DNA of 64,000 nucleotides from Galeopsis tetrahit (Eukaryota; Streptophyta; Magnoliopsida; Lamiales; Lamiaceae): the NCBI GenBank assembly GCA_963675135.1, contig OY776122.1, positions 20,090,881 to 20,154,880 of the forward strand, in the 5' to 3' direction. The notes under the pieces were generated by a model, which was not told the DNA's origin, searched no databases, and saw only the letters and a list, made by a program, of their open reading frames with translations. The stretch's first letter is position 1; the number at the start of each line of letters is the position of its first letter. This document shows positions 34,615 to 47,519 of this stretch, in pieces. The position numbers were made by a program, and so were the translations under genes.

Positions 34615-37450
34615 ACTGAATTGGCCTTAGAATCAATTGTGTCGAGACGGTTTTTGAATTTGAGGTCTCGGGTGCAGAGTTTTTGACGTCGTCGCCCATA
34701 GCCAAATTGCGCGCATGCTTGTGCGCCGTTTTTACAAAGTTTTCAGATTGCCTCCCGGGTTTGCATTTTCCACTGAATTGGCCATAGAATCAATTGTGTC
34801 GAGAAAGTTTTTGAATTTGAGGCCTCGAGTGCGAAGTTTTTGACGTCGTCGCCCATAGCCAAACTTGCGCGCATTGATGTTTGCCGTTTTTACAAAGTTT
34901 TCAGATTGACTCCTAGGTTTGCATCCCTCACTGAATTGACATTAGAATCAATTGTGTCGAGACGGTTTTTGAATTTGAGGTCTCGGGTGCAGAGTTTTTG
35001 ACATCGTCGCCCATAGCCAAATTGCGGGCATGCTTGTGTGCCGTTTTTACAAAGTTTTCAGATTGCCTCTCGGGTTTGCATTCCCCACTGAATTGGCCAT
35101 ATAATCAATTGTGTCGAGAAAGTTTTTGAATTTGAGGCCTCGGGTGCGAAGTTTTTGACGTCGTCGCCCATAGCCAAAGTTGCGCGCATGGATGTTTGCC
35201 GTTTTTACAAAGTTTTCAGATTGCCTCCTAGGTTTGCATCCCTCACTGAATTGGCCTTAGAATCAATTGTGTAGAGACGGTTTTTGAATTTGAGGCCTCG
35301 GGTGCAGAGTTTTTGACGTCGTCGCCCATAGCCAAATTGCGCGCATGCTTGTGCGCCGTTTTTACAAAGTTTTCAGATTGCCTCCCGGGTTTGCATTTTC
35401 CACTGAATTGGCCATAGAATCAATTGTGTCGAGAAAGTTTTTGAATTTGAGGCCTCGAGTGCGAAGTTTTTGACGTCGTCGCCCATAGCCAAACTTGCGC
35501 GCATTGATGTTTGTCGTTTTTACAAAGTTTTCAGATTGCCTCCTAGGTTTGCATCCCTCACTGAATTGACATTAGAATCAATTGTGTCGAGACGGTTTTT
35601 GAATTAAAGGTCTCGGGTGCAGAGTTTTTGACGTCGTCGCCCATAGCCAAATTGCGCGCATGCTTGTGTGCCGTTTTTACAAAGTTTTCAGATTGCCTCT
35701 CGGGTTTGCATTTCCCACTGAATTGGCCATAGAATTAATTGTGTCGAGAAAGTTTTTGAATTTGAGGCCTCGGGTGCGAAGTTTTTGACGTCGTCGCCCA
35801 TAGCCAAACTTGCGCGCATGGATGTTTGCCGTTTTTACAAAGTTTTCAGAATGCCTCCTAGGTTTGCATCCCTCACTGAATTGGCCTTAGAATCAATTGT
35901 GTCGAGACGGTTTTTGAATTTGAGGTCTCGGGTGCAGAGTTTTTGACATCATCGCCCCTAGCCAAATTGCGCGCAAGCTTGTGCACCGTTTTTACAAAGT
36001 TTTCAGATTGCCTCCTGGGTTTGCATTTCCCACTGAATTGGCCATAGAATCAATTGTGTCGAGAAAGTTTTTGAATTTGAGGGCTCGGGTGCGAAGTTTT
36101 TGACGTCGTCGCCCATAGCCAAACTTGCGCGCATGGATGTTTGTCGTTTTTACAAAGTTTTCAGATTGCCTCCTAGGTTTGCATCCCTCACTGAATTGGC
36201 CTTAGAATCAATTATGTCGAGACGGTTTTTGAATTTGAGGCCTCGGGTGTAGAGTTTTTGACGTCGTCGCCCATAGCCAAATTGCGCGCATGCTTGTGCG
36301 CCGTTTTTACAAAGTTTTCAGATTGCCTCCTGGGTTCGCATTTCCCACTGAATTGGCCATAGAATCAATTGTGTCGAGAAAGTTTTTGAATTTGAGGCCT
36401 CGGGTGCGAAGTTTTTGACGTCGTCGCCTATAGCCAAACTTGCGCGCATGGATGTTTGCCGTTTTTACAAAGTTTTCAGATTGCCTCCTAGGTTTGCATC
36501 CCTCACTGAATTGGCCTTAGAATCAATTGTGTCGAGACGGTTTTTGAATTTGAGGTCTCGGGTGCAGAGTTTTTGACGTCGTCGCCCATAGCCAAATTGC
36601 GCGCATGCTTGTGTGCCGTTTTTACAAAGTTTTCAGATTGCCTCTCGGGTTTGCATTCCCCACTGAATTGGCCATAGAATCAATTGTGTCGAGAAAGTTT
36701 TTGAATTTGAGGCCTCGGGTGCGAAGTTTTTGACGTCGTCGCCCATAGCCAAAGTTGCGCGCATGGATGTTTGCCGTTTTTACAAAGTTTTCAGATTGCC
36801 TCCTAGGTTTGCATCCCTCACTGAATTGGCCTTAGAATCAATTGTGTCGAGACGGTTTTTTAATTTGAGGCCTCGGGTGCAGAGTTTTTGACGTCGTCGC
36901 CCATAGCCAAATTGCGCGCACGCTTATGCGCCGTTTTTACAAAGTTTTCAGATTGCCTCCCGGGTTTGAATTCCCCACTAAATTGGCCATATAATCAATT
37001 TTGTCGGGAAAGTTTTTGAATTTGAGGCCTCAGGTGCGAAGTTTTTGACGTCGTCGCCCATAGCCAAACTTGCGCGCATGGATGTTTGCCGTTTTTAAAA
37101 AGTTTTCAGATTGCCTCCTAGGTTTGCATCCCTCACTGAATTGGCCTTAGAATCAATTGTGTCAAGACGGTTTTTGAATTTGAGGCCTCGGGTGCAGAGT
37201 TTTTGACGTCGTCACCCATAGCCAAATTTGCGCGCATGCTTGTGCGCCGTTTTTACAAAGTTTTCAGATTGCCTCCCGGGTTTGCATTTCCCACTGAATT
37301 GGCCATAGAATCAATTGTGTCGAGAAAGTTTTTGAATTTGAGGCCTCGGGTGCGAAGTTTTTGACGTCGTCGCCCATAGCCAAACTTGCGCGCATGGATG
37401 TTTGCCGTTTTTACAAAGTTTTCAGATTGCCTCGAAGGTTTGCATCCCTC
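34615..37450. repeat. HOR-V copy 2 (9 dimers, 2836 bp)
   Basis: Follows copy 1 at +2836 with all its rare marks, for example TTGCGCGCAAGC at 33131 and 35967. I saw four internal differences: GTGTAGAGACGG near 35270, GAATTCCCC near 36968 where copy 1 has GAATTTCCC, CTTGCGCGC where copy 1 has CTTGCACGC near 34234, and GAATCAATT where copy 1 has GAATTAATT near 34473. The last B monomer ends CTCGAAGG, which starts a new variant class shared with 48-61 kb. Confidence 0.94.
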
Positions 37451-39336
37451 ACTGAATTGGACATAGAATCAATTGTGTTGAGACGGTTTTTGAATTTGAG
37501 GCCTCGGGTGCGGAGTTTTTGACGTCGTCGGCCATAGCCAAATTGCGCGCATGCTTGTGCGCCGTTTTTACAAAGTTTTCAGATTGCCTCCTGGGTTTGC
37601 ATTTCCCACTGAATTGGCCATAGAATCAATTGTGTCGAGAAAGTTTTTGAATTTGAGGCCTCGGGTGCGAAGTTTTTGACGTCGTCGCCTATAGCCAAAC
37701 TTGCGCGCATGGATGTGTGCCTTTTTACAAAGTTTTCAGATTGCCTCCTAGGTTTGCATCCCTCACTGAATTGGCCTTAGAATCAATTGTGTCGAGACGG
37801 TTTTTGAATTTGAGGCTCGGGTGCAGAGTTTTTTACGTCGTCGCCCATAGCCAAATTGCGCGCATGCTTGTGCGCCGTTTTTACAAATTTTCAGATTGCC
37901 TCCTGGGTTTGCATTTCCCACTTAATTGGCCATAGAATCAATTGTGTCGAGAAAGTTTTTGAATTTGAGGCCTCGGATGCGAAGTTTTTGACGTCGTCGC
38001 CCATAGCCAAATTGCGCGCATGGATGTTTGCCGTTTTTACAAAGTTTTCAGATTGCCTCCTAGGTTTGCATCCCCCACTGAATTGGCCTTAGAATGAATT
38101 GTGTCTAGACGGTTTTTGAATTTGAGGCCTCGGGTGCAGAGTTTTTGACGTCGTCGCCCATAGACAAATTGCGCGCATGCTTGTGTGCCGTTTTTACAAA
38201 GTTTTCAGATTGCCTCTCGGGTTTGCATTTCCCACTGAATTGGCCATAGAATCAATTGTGTCGAGAAAGTTTTTGAATTTGAGGCCTCGGGTGCGAAGTT
38301 TTTGACGTCGTCGCCCATAGCCAAACTTGCGCGCATGGATGTTTGCCGTTTTTACAAAGTTTTCAGATTGCCTCCTAGATTTGCATCCCTCATTGAATTG
38401 GCCTTAGAATCAATTGTGTCGAGACGGTTTTTGAATTTGAGGTCTCGGGTGCAGAGTTTTTGACGTCGTCGCCCATAGCCAAATTGCGCGCATGCTTGTG
38501 CGCCGTTTTTACAAAGTTTTCAGATTGCCTCTCGGGTTTGCATATCCCACTGAATTGGCCATAAAATCAATTGTGTCGAGAAAGTTTTTGATTTTGAGGC
38601 CTCGGGTGCGAAGTTTTTGACGTCGTCGCCCATAGCCAAACTTGCGCGCATGGATGTTTGCCCTTTTTACAAAGTTTTCAGAATGCCTCCTAGGTTTGCA
38701 TCCCTCTCTGAATTGGCCTTAGAATCAATTGTGTCGAGACGGTTTTTGAATTTGAGGTCTCGGGTGCAGAGTTTTTGACATCGTCGCCCCTAGCCAAATT
38801 GCGCGCATGCTTGTGCGCCGTTTTTACAAAGTTTTCAGATTGCCTCCTGGGTTTGCATTTCCCACTGAATTGGCCATAGAATCAATTGTGTCGAGAAAGT
38901 TTTTGAATTTGAGGGCTCGGGTGCGAAGTTTTTGACGTCGTCGCCCATAGCCAAACTTGCGCGCATGGATGTTTGCCGTTTTTACAAAGTTTTCAGATTG
39001 CCTCCTAGGTTTGCACCCCTCACTGAATTGGCCTTAGAATCAATTGTGTCGAGACGGTTTTTGAATTTGAGGCCTCGGGTGCAGAGTTTTTGACGTCGTC
39101 GCCCATAGCCAAATTGCGCGCATGCTTGTGCGCCGTTTTTACAAAGTTTTCAGATTGCCTCCTGGGTTTGCATTTCCCACTGAATTGGCCATAGAATCAA
39201 TTGTGTCGAGAAAGTTTTTGAATTTGAGGCCTCGGGTGCGAAGTTTTTGACGTCGTCGCCTATAGCCAAACTTGCGCGCATGGATGTTTGCCGTTTTTAC
39301 AAAGTTTTCAGATTGCCTCCTAGGTTTGCATCCCTC
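37451..39336. repeat. q-n-r-m-p-f block, distant copy of 50355-52240
   Basis: Dimers at 37451, 37765, 38077, 38392, 38707 and 39022. Type q starts GGACATAGAATC and has GTGTTGAG, GTGCGGAG and GTCGGCCATAG. Type n has GAGGCTCGGG and ACAAATTTTCAG. Type r has CATAGACAAATT. Type m has CATATCCC and CAGAATGCC. The same order occurs near 50355 and again near 54762. Private changes (GAATGAATT, GTCTAGACGG, CATCCCTCTCTG, GCACCCCTC) make this the most diverged of the three. Confidence 0.88.
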
Positions 39337-41223
39337 ACTGAATTGTCCTTAGAATCAATTGTGTCGAGACGGTTTTTGAATTTGAGGTCTCGGGTGCAGA
39401 GTTTTTGACGTCGTCGCCCATAGCCAAATTGCGCGCATGCTTGTGTGCCGTTTTTACAAAGTTTTCAGATTGCCTCTCGGGTTTGCATTCCCCACTGAAT
39501 TGGCCATAGAATCAATTGTGTCGAGAAAGTTTTTGAATTTGAGGCCTCGGGTGCGAAGTTTTTGACGTCGTCGCCCATAGCCAAAGTTGCGCGCATGGAT
39601 GTTTGCCGTTTTTACAAAGTTTTCAGATTGCCTCCTAGGTTTGCATCCCTCACTGAATTGGCCTTAGAATCAATTGTGTCGAGACGGTTTTTGAATTTGA
39701 GGCCTCGGGTGCAGAGTTTTTGACGTCGTCGCCCATAGCCAAATTGCGCGCACGCTTATGCGCCGTTTTTACAAAGTTTTCAGATTGTCTCCCGGGTTTG
39801 AATTTCCCACTAAATTGGCCATAGAATCAATTGTGTCGAGAAAGTTTTTGAATTTGAGGCCTCAGGTGCGAAGTTTTTGACGTCGTCGCCCATAGCCAAA
39901 CTTGCGCGCATGGATGTTTGCCGTTTTTAAAAAGTTTTCAGATTGCCTCTTAGGTTTGCATCCCACACTGAATTGGCCTTAGAATCAATTGTGTCAAGAC
40001 GGTTTTTGAATTTGAGGCCTCGGGTGCAGAGTTTTTGACGTCGTCGCCCATAGCCAAATTGCGCGCATGCTTGTGCGCCGTTTTTACAAAGTTTTCAGAT
40101 TGCCTCCCGGGTTTGCATTTCCCACTGAATTGGCCATAAAATCAATTGTGTCGAGAAAGTTTTTGAATTTGAGGCCTCGGGTGCGAAGTTTTTGACGTCG
40201 TCGCCCATAGCCAAACTTGCGCGCATGGATGTTTGCCGTTTTTACAAAGTTTTCAGATTGCCTCCTAGGTTTGCATCCCTCACTGAATTGGCCTTAGAAT
40301 CAATTGTGTCGAGACGGTTTTTGAATTTGAGGCTCGGGTGCAAAGTTTTTGACGTCGTCGCCCATAGCCAAATTGCGCGCATGCTTGTGCGCCGTTTTTA
40401 CAAATTTTCAGATTGCCTCCTGGGTTTGCATTTCCCACTTAATTGGCCATAGGATCAATTGTGTCGAGAAAGTTTTTGAATTTGAGGACTCGGGTGCGAA
40501 GTTTTTGACGTCGTCGCCCATAGCCAAATTGCGCGCATGGATGTTTGCCGTTTGTACAAAGTTTTCAGATTGCCTCCTAGGTTTGCATCCCTCACTGAAT
40601 TGGCCTTAGAATCAATTGTGTCGAGACAGTTTTTGAATTTGAGGCCTCGGGTGCAGAGTTTTTGACGTCGTCGTCCATAGCCAAATTGCGCGCATGCTTG
40701 TGCGCCGTTTTTACAAAGTTTTCAGATTGCCTCCCGGGTTTGCATTTCCCACTGAATTGGCCATAAAATCAATTGTGTCGAGAAAGTTTTTGAATTTGAG
40801 GCCTCGGGTGCGAAATTTTTGACGTCGTCGCCTATAGACAAACTTGCGCGCATGGATGTTTGCCGTTTTTACAAAGTTTTCAGATTGCCTCCTAGGTTTG
40901 CATCCCTCACTGAATTGGCCTTAGAATCAATTGTGTCAAGACAGTTTTTGAATTTGAGGCCTCGGGTGCAGAGTTTTTGACGTCGTCGTCCATAGCCAAA
41001 TTGCGCGCATGCTTGTGCGCCGTTTTTACAAAGTTTTCAGATTGCCTCCCGGATTTGCATTTCCCACTGAATTGGCCATAGAATCAATTGTGTCGAGAAA
41101 GTTTTTGAATTTGAGGCCTCGGGTGCGAAGTTTTTGACGTCGTCGCCCATAGCCAAACTTGCGCGCATGGATGTTTGCCGTTTTTACAAAGTTTTCAGAT
41201 TGCCTCCTAGGTTTGCATCCCTC
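39337..41223. repeat. Mixed dimers b-c-d-n'-s-s
   Basis: Dimers at 39337 (b, GTCCTTAG), 39652 (c, GATTGTCTCC), 39967 (d), 40282 (n', 312 bp: A 155 bp with GAGGCTCGGG and ACAAATTTTC, B 157 bp with GGATC, GAGGACTCGG and CCGTTTGTAC), 40594 and 40909 (both with GTCGTCCATAG and GACAGTTTTT). These last two and the B of n' contain the marks from which HOR-VI is built, so this stretch looks like its source or degenerate edge. Confidence 0.86.
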
Positions 41224-42797
41224 ACTGAATTGGCCTTAGAATCAATTGTGTCGAGACGGTTTTTGAATTTGAGGCCTCGGGTGCAGAGTTTTTGACGTCG
41301 TCGCCCATAGCCAAATTGCGCGCATGCTTATGCACCGTTTTTACAAAGTTTTCACATTGCCTCCTGGGTTTGCATTTCCCACTTAATTGGCCATAGGATC
41401 AATTGTGTCGAGAAAGTTTTTGAATTTGAGGACTCGGGTGCGAAGTTTTTGACGTCGTCGCCCATAGCCAAATTGCGCGCATGGATGTTTGCCGTTTTTA
41501 CAAAGTTTTCAGATTGCCTCCTAGGTTTGCATCCCTCACTGAATTGGCCTTAGAATCAATTGTGTCGAGACGGTTTTTGAATTTGAGGCCTCGGGTGCAG
41601 AGTTTTTGACGTCGTCGCCCATAGCCAAATTGCGCGCATGCTTGTGCGCCGTTTTTACAAAGTTTTCAGATTGCCTCCCGGGTTTGCATTTCCCACTGAA
41701 TTGGCCATAAAATCAATTGTGTCGAGAAAGTTTTTGAATTTGAGGCCTCGGGTGCGAAGTTTTTGACGTCGTCGCCTATAGCCAAACTTGCGCGCATGGA
41801 TGTTTGCCGTTTTTACAAAGTTTTCAGATTGCCTCCTAGGTTTGCATCCCTCACTGAATTGGCCTTAGAATCAATTGTGTCAAGACGGTTTTTGAATTTG
41901 AGGCCTCGGGTGCAGAGTTTTTGACGTCGTCGTCCATAGCCAAATTGCGCGCATGCTTGTGCGCCGTTTTTACAAAGTTTTCAGATTGCCTCCCGGGTTT
42001 GCATTTCCCACTGAATTGGCCATATAATCAATTGTGTCGAGAAAGTTTTTGAATTTGAGGCCTCGGGTGCGAAGTTTTTGACGTCGTCGCCCATAGCCAA
42101 ACTTGCGCGCATGGATGTTTGCCGTTTTTACAAAGTTTTCAGATTGCCTCCTAGGTTTGCATCCCTCACTGAATTGGCCTTAGAATCAATTGTGTCGAGA
42201 CGGTTTTTGAATTTGAGGCCTCGGGTGCAGAGTTTTTGACGTCGTCGCCCATAGCCAAATTGCGCGCATGCTTATGCGCCGTTTTTACAAAGTTTTCAGA
42301 TTGCCTTCCGGGTTTACATTTTCCACTGAATTGGCCATAGAATCAATTGTGTCGAGAAAGTTTTTGAATTTGAGGCCTCGAGTGCGAAGTTTTTGACGTC
42401 GTCGCCCATAGCCAAACTTGCGCGCATTGATGTTTGCCGTTTTTACAAAGTTTTCAGATTGCCTCCTAGGTTTGCATCCCTCACTGAATTGACATTAGAA
42501 TCAATTGTGTCGAGACGGTTTTTGAATTTGAGGCCTCGGGTGCAGAGTTTTTGACGTCGTCGCCCATAGCCAAATTGCGCGCATTCTTGTGAGCCGTTTT
42601 TACAAAGTGTTCAGATTGCCTCCCAGGTTTGCATTTCCCACAGAATTGGCCATAGAATAAATTGTGTCGAGAAAGTTTTTGAATTTGAGGCCTCGGGTGC
42701 GAATTTTTTGACGTCGTCGCCCATAGCCAAACTTGCGCGCATGGATGTTTGCCGTTTTTACAAAGTTTTCAGATTGCCTCCTAGGTTTGCATCCCTC
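41224..42797. repeat. HOR-VI copy 1 (5 dimers, 1574 bp)
   Basis: Dimers t-u-v-w-x at 41224, 41538, 41853, 42168 and 42483. Type t has GCTTATGC and CACATTG in A, then CACTTAATTGG, GGATC, GAGGACTCGG and CCAAATTGC in B (157 bp). Type u has AAAATC and CGCCTATAG in B. Type v has GTCAAGACGG, GTCGTCCATAG and CATATAATC. Type w has CCTTCCGGGTTTACATTTT and CCTCGAGTGCG. Type x has GCATTCTTGTGAGCC, AAAGTGTTC, CACAGAATT and GAATAAATT. Private marks of this copy are TGCACC in t and GAATTTTTTG in x. Confidence 0.93.
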
Positions 42798-44371
42798 ACT
42801 GAATTGGCCTTAGAATCAATTGTGTCGAGACGGTTTTTGAATTTGAGGCCTCGGGTGCAGAGTTTTTGACGTCGTCGCCCATAGCCAAATTGCGCGCATG
42901 CTTATGCGCCGTTTTTACAAAGTTTTCACATTGCCTCCTGGGTTTGCATTTCCCACTTAATTGGCCATAGGATCAATTGTGTCGAGAAAGTTTTTGAATT
43001 TGAGGACTCGGGTGCGAAGTTTTTGACGTCGTCGCCCATAGCCAAATTGCGCGCATGGATGTTTGCCGTTTTTACAAAGTTTTCAGATTGCCTCCTAGGT
43101 TTGCATCCCTCACTGAATTGGCCTTAGAATCAATTGTGTCGAGACGGTTTTTGAATTTGAGGCCTCGGGTGCAGAGTTTTTGACGTCGTCGCCCATAGCC
43201 AAATTGCGCGCATGCTTGTGCGCCGTTTTTACAAAGTTTTCAGATTGCCTCCCGGGTTTGCATTTCCCACTGAATTGGCCATAAAATCAATTGTGTCGAG
43301 AAAGTTTTTGAATTTGAGGCCTCGGGTGCGAAGTTTTTGACGTCGTCGCCTATAGCCAAACTTGCGCGCATGGATGTTTGCCGTTTTTACAAAGTTTTCA
43401 GATTGCCTCCTAGGTTTGCATCCCTCACTGAATTGGCCTTAGAATCAATTGTGTCAAGACGGTTTTTGAATTTGAGGCCTCGGGTGCAGAGTTTTTAACG
43501 TCGTCGTCCATAGCCAAATTGCGCGCATGCTTGTGCGCCGTTTTTACAAAGTTTTCAGATTGCCTCCCGGGTTTGCATTTCCCACTGAATTGGCCATATA
43601 ATCAATTGTGTCGAGAAAGTTTTTGAATTTGAGGCCTCGGGTGCGAAGTTTTTGACGTCGTCGCCCATAGCCAAACTTGCGCGCATGGATGTTTGCCGTT
43701 TTTACAAAGTTTTCAGATTGCCTCCTAGGTTTGCATCCCTCACTGAATTGGCCTTAGAATCAATTGTGTCGAGACGGTTTTTGAATTTGAGGCCTCGGGT
43801 GCAGAGTTTTTGACGTCGTCGCCCATAGCCAAATTGCGCGCATGCTTGTGCGCCGTTTTTACAAAGTTTTCAGATTGCCTCCCGGGTTTGCATTTCCCAC
43901 TGAATTGGCCATAAAATCAATTGTGTCGAGAAAGTTTTTGAATTTGAGGCCTCGGGTGCGAAGTTTTTGACGTCGTCGCCTATAGCCAAACTTGCGCGCA
44001 TGGATGTTTGCCGTTTTTACAAAGTTTTCAGATTGCCTCCTAGGTTTGCATCCCTCACTGAATTGACATTAGAATCAATTGTGTCGAGACGGTTTTTGAA
44101 TTTGAGGCCTCGGGTGCAGAGTTTTTGACGTCGTCGCCCATAGCCAAATTGCGCGCATTCTTGTGAGCCGTTTTTACAAAGTGTTCAGATTGCCTCCCAG
44201 GTTTGCATTTCCCACAGAATTGGCCATAGAATAAATTGTGTCGAGAAAGTTTTTGAATTTGAGGCCTCGGGTGCGAAGTTTTTGACGTCGTCGCCCATAG
44301 CCAAACTTGCGCGCATGGATGTTTGCCGTTTTTACAAAGTTTTCAGATTGCCTCCTAGGTTTGCATCCCTC
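42798..44371. repeat. HOR-VI copy 2 (w replaced by a u-like dimer)
   Basis: Same 1574-bp series, but the fourth dimer (43742-44056) has GCTTGTGC, CCTCCCGGG, AAAATC and CGCCTATAG. That is a u-type in place of w. The v dimer has TTTTTAACG near 43494, shared with copy 3. A conversion or double exchange that swapped one dimer without changing the period fits this. Confidence 0.92.
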
Positions 44372-45945
44372 ACTGAATTGGCCTTAGAATCAATTGTGTC
44401 GAGACGGTTTTTGAATTTGAGGCCTCGGGTGCAGAGTTTTTGACGTCGTCGCCCATAGCCAAATTGCGCGCATGCTTATGCGCCGTTTTTACAAAGTTTT
44501 CACATTGCCTCCTGGGTTTGCATTTCCCACTTAATTGGCCATAGGATCAATTGTGTCGAGAAAGTTTTTGAATTTGAGGACTCGGGTGCGAAGTTTTTGA
44601 CGTCGTCGCCCATAGCCAAATTGCGCGCATGGATGTTTGCCGTTTTTACAAAGTTTTCAGATTGCCTCCTAGGTTTGCATCCCTCACTGAATTGGCCTTA
44701 GAATCAATTGTGTCGAGACGGTTTTTGAATTTGAGGCCTCGGGTGCAGAGTTTTTGACGTCGTCGCCCATAGCCAAATTGCGCGCATGCTTGTGCGCCGT
44801 TTTTACAAAGTTTTCAGATTGCCTCCCGGGTTTGCATTTCCCACTGAATTGGCCATAAAATCAATTGTGTCGAGAAAGTTTTTGAATTTGAGGCCTCGGG
44901 TGCGAAGTTTTTGACGTCGTCGCCTATAGCCAAACTTGCGCGCATGGATGTTTGCCGTTTTTACAAAGTTTTCAGATTGCCTCCTAGGTTTGCATCCCTC
45001 ACTGAATTGGCCTTAGAATCAATTGTGTCAAGACGGTTTTTGAATTTGAGGCCTCGGGTGCAGAGTTTTTAACGTCGTCGTCCATAGCCAAATTGCGCGC
45101 ATGCTTGTGCGCCGTTTTTACAAAGTTTTCAGATTGCCTCCCGGGTTTGCATTTCCCACTGAATTGGCCATATAATCAATTGTGTCGAGAAAGTTTTTGA
45201 ATTTGAGGCCTCGGGTGCGAAGTTTTTGACGTCGTCGCCCATAGCCAAACTTGCGCGCATGGATGTTTGCCGTTTTTACAAAGTTTTCAGATTGCCTCCT
45301 AGGTTTGCATCCCTCACTGAATTGGCCTTAGAATCAATTGTGTCGAGACGGTTTTTGAATTTGAGGCCTCGGGTGCAGAGTTTTTGACGTCGTCGCCCAT
45401 AGCCAAATTGCGCGCATGCTTATGCGCCGTTTTTACAAAGTTTTCAGATTGCCTTCCGGGTTTACATTTTCCACTGAATTGGCCATAGAATCAATTGTGT
45501 CGAGAAAGTTTTTGAATTTGAGGCCTCGAGTGCGAAGTTTTTGACGTCGTCGCCCATAGCCAAACTTGCGCGCATTGATGTTTGCCGTTTTTACAAAGTT
45601 TTCAGATTGCCTCCTAGGTTTGCATCCCTCACTGAATTGACATTAGAATCAATTGTGTCGAGACGGTTTTTGAATTTGAGGCCTCGGGTGCAGAGTTTTT
45701 GACGTCGTCGCCCATAGCCAAATTGCGCGCATTCTTGTGAGCCGTTTTTACAAAGTGTTCAGATTGCCTCCCAGGTTTGCATTTCCCACAGAATTGGCCA
45801 TAGAATAAATTGTGTCGAGAAAGTTTTTGAATTTGAGGCCTCGGGTGCGAAGTTTTTGACGTCGTCGCCCATAGCCAAACTTGCGCGCATGGATGTTTGC
45901 CGTTTTTACAAAGTTTTCAGATTGCCTCCTAGGTTTGCATCCCTC
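44372..45945. repeat. HOR-VI copy 3 (5 dimers, 1574 bp)
   Basis: t-u-v-w-x at 44372, 44686, 45001, 45316 and 45631 with all diagnostic marks. TACAAAGTGT in x falls at 42601, 44175, 45749 and 47323 across the four copies, exactly 1574 bp apart. TTTTTAACG in v (near 45068) is shared with copy 2 only. Confidence 0.94.
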
Positions 45946-47519
45946 ACTGAATTGGCCTTAGAATCAATTGTGTCGAGACGGTTTTTGAATTTGAGGCCTC
46001 GGGTGCAGAGTTTTTGACGTCGTCGCCCATAGCCAAATTGCGCGCATGCTTATGCGCCGTTTTTACAAAGTTTTCACATTGCCTCCTGGGTTTGCATTTC
46101 CCACTTAATTGGCCATAGGATCAATTGTGTCGAGAAAGTTTTTGAATTTGAGGACTCGGGTGCGAAGTTTTTGACGTCGTCGCCCATAGCCAAATTGCGT
46201 GCATGGATGTTTGCCGTTTTTACAAAGTTTTCAGATTGCCTCCTAGGTTTGCATCCCTCACTGAATTGGCCTTAGAATCAATTGTGTCGAGACGGTTTTT
46301 GAATTTGAGGCCTCGGGTGCAGAGTTTTTGACGTCGTCGCCCATAGCCAAATTGCGCGCATGCTTGTACGCCGTTTTTACAAAGTTTTCAGATTGCCTCC
46401 CGGGTTTGCATTTCCCACTGAATTGGCCATAAAATCAATTGTGTCGAGAAAGTTTTTGAATTTGAGGCCTCGGGTGCGAAGTTTTTGACGTCGTCGCCTA
46501 TAGCCAAACTTGCGCGCATGGATGTTTGCCGTTTTTACAAAGTTTTCAGATTGCCTCCTAGGTTTGCATCCCTCACTGAATTGGCCTTAGAATTAATTGT
46601 GTCAAGACGGTTTTTGAATTTGAGGCCTCGGGTGCAGAGTTTTTGACGTCGTCGTCCATAGCCAAATTGCGCGCATGCTTGTGCGCCGTTTTTACAAAGT
46701 TTTCAGATTGCCTCCCGGGTTTGCATTTCCCACTGAATTGGCCATATAATCAATTGTGTCGAGAAAGTTTTTGAATTTGAGGCCTCGGGTGCGAAGTTTT
46801 TGACGTCGTCGCCCATAGCCAAACTTGCGCGCATGGATGTTTGCCGTTTTTACAAAGTTTTCAGATTGCCTCCTAGGTTTGCATCCCTCACTGAATTGGC
46901 CTTAGAATCAATTGTGTCGAGACGGTTTTTGAATTTGAGGCCTCGGGTGCAGAGTTTTTGACGTCGTCGCCCATAGCTAAATTGCGCGCATGCTTATGCG
47001 CCGTTTTTACAAAGTTTTCAGATTGCCTTCCGGGTTTACATTTTCCACTGAATTGGCCATAGAATCAATTGTGTCGAGAAAGTTTTTGAATTTGAGGCCT
47101 CGAGTGCGAAGTTTTTGACGTCGTCGCCCATAGCCAAACTTGCGCGCATTGATGTTTGCCGTTTTTACAAAGTTTTCAGATTGCCTCCTAGGTTTGCATC
47201 CCTCACTGAATTGACATTAGAATCAATTGTGTCGAGACGGTTTTTGAATTTGAGGCCTCGGGTGCAGAGTTTTTGACGTCGTCGCCCATAGCCAAATTGC
47301 GCGCATTCTTGTGAGCCGTTTTTACAAAGTGTTCAGATTGCCTCCCAGGTTTGCATTTCCCACAGAATTGGCCATAGAATAAATTGTGTCGAGAAAGTTT
47401 TTGAATTTGAGGCCTCGGGTGCGAAGTTTTTGACGTCGTCGCCCATAGCCAAACTTGCGCGCATGGATGTTTGCCGTTTTTACAAAGTTTTCAGATTGCC
47501 TCCTAGGTTTGCATCCCTC
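45946..47519. repeat. HOR-VI copy 4 (5 dimers, 1574 bp)
   Basis: Same series at 45946, 46260, 46575, 46890 and 47205. Private changes are TTGCGTGCATGG near 46197, CTTGTACGCC near 46364, GAATTAATT near 46591 and CATAGCTAAATT near 46973. Three of the four are the kind expected from C-to-T or G-to-A change. Confidence 0.93.
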
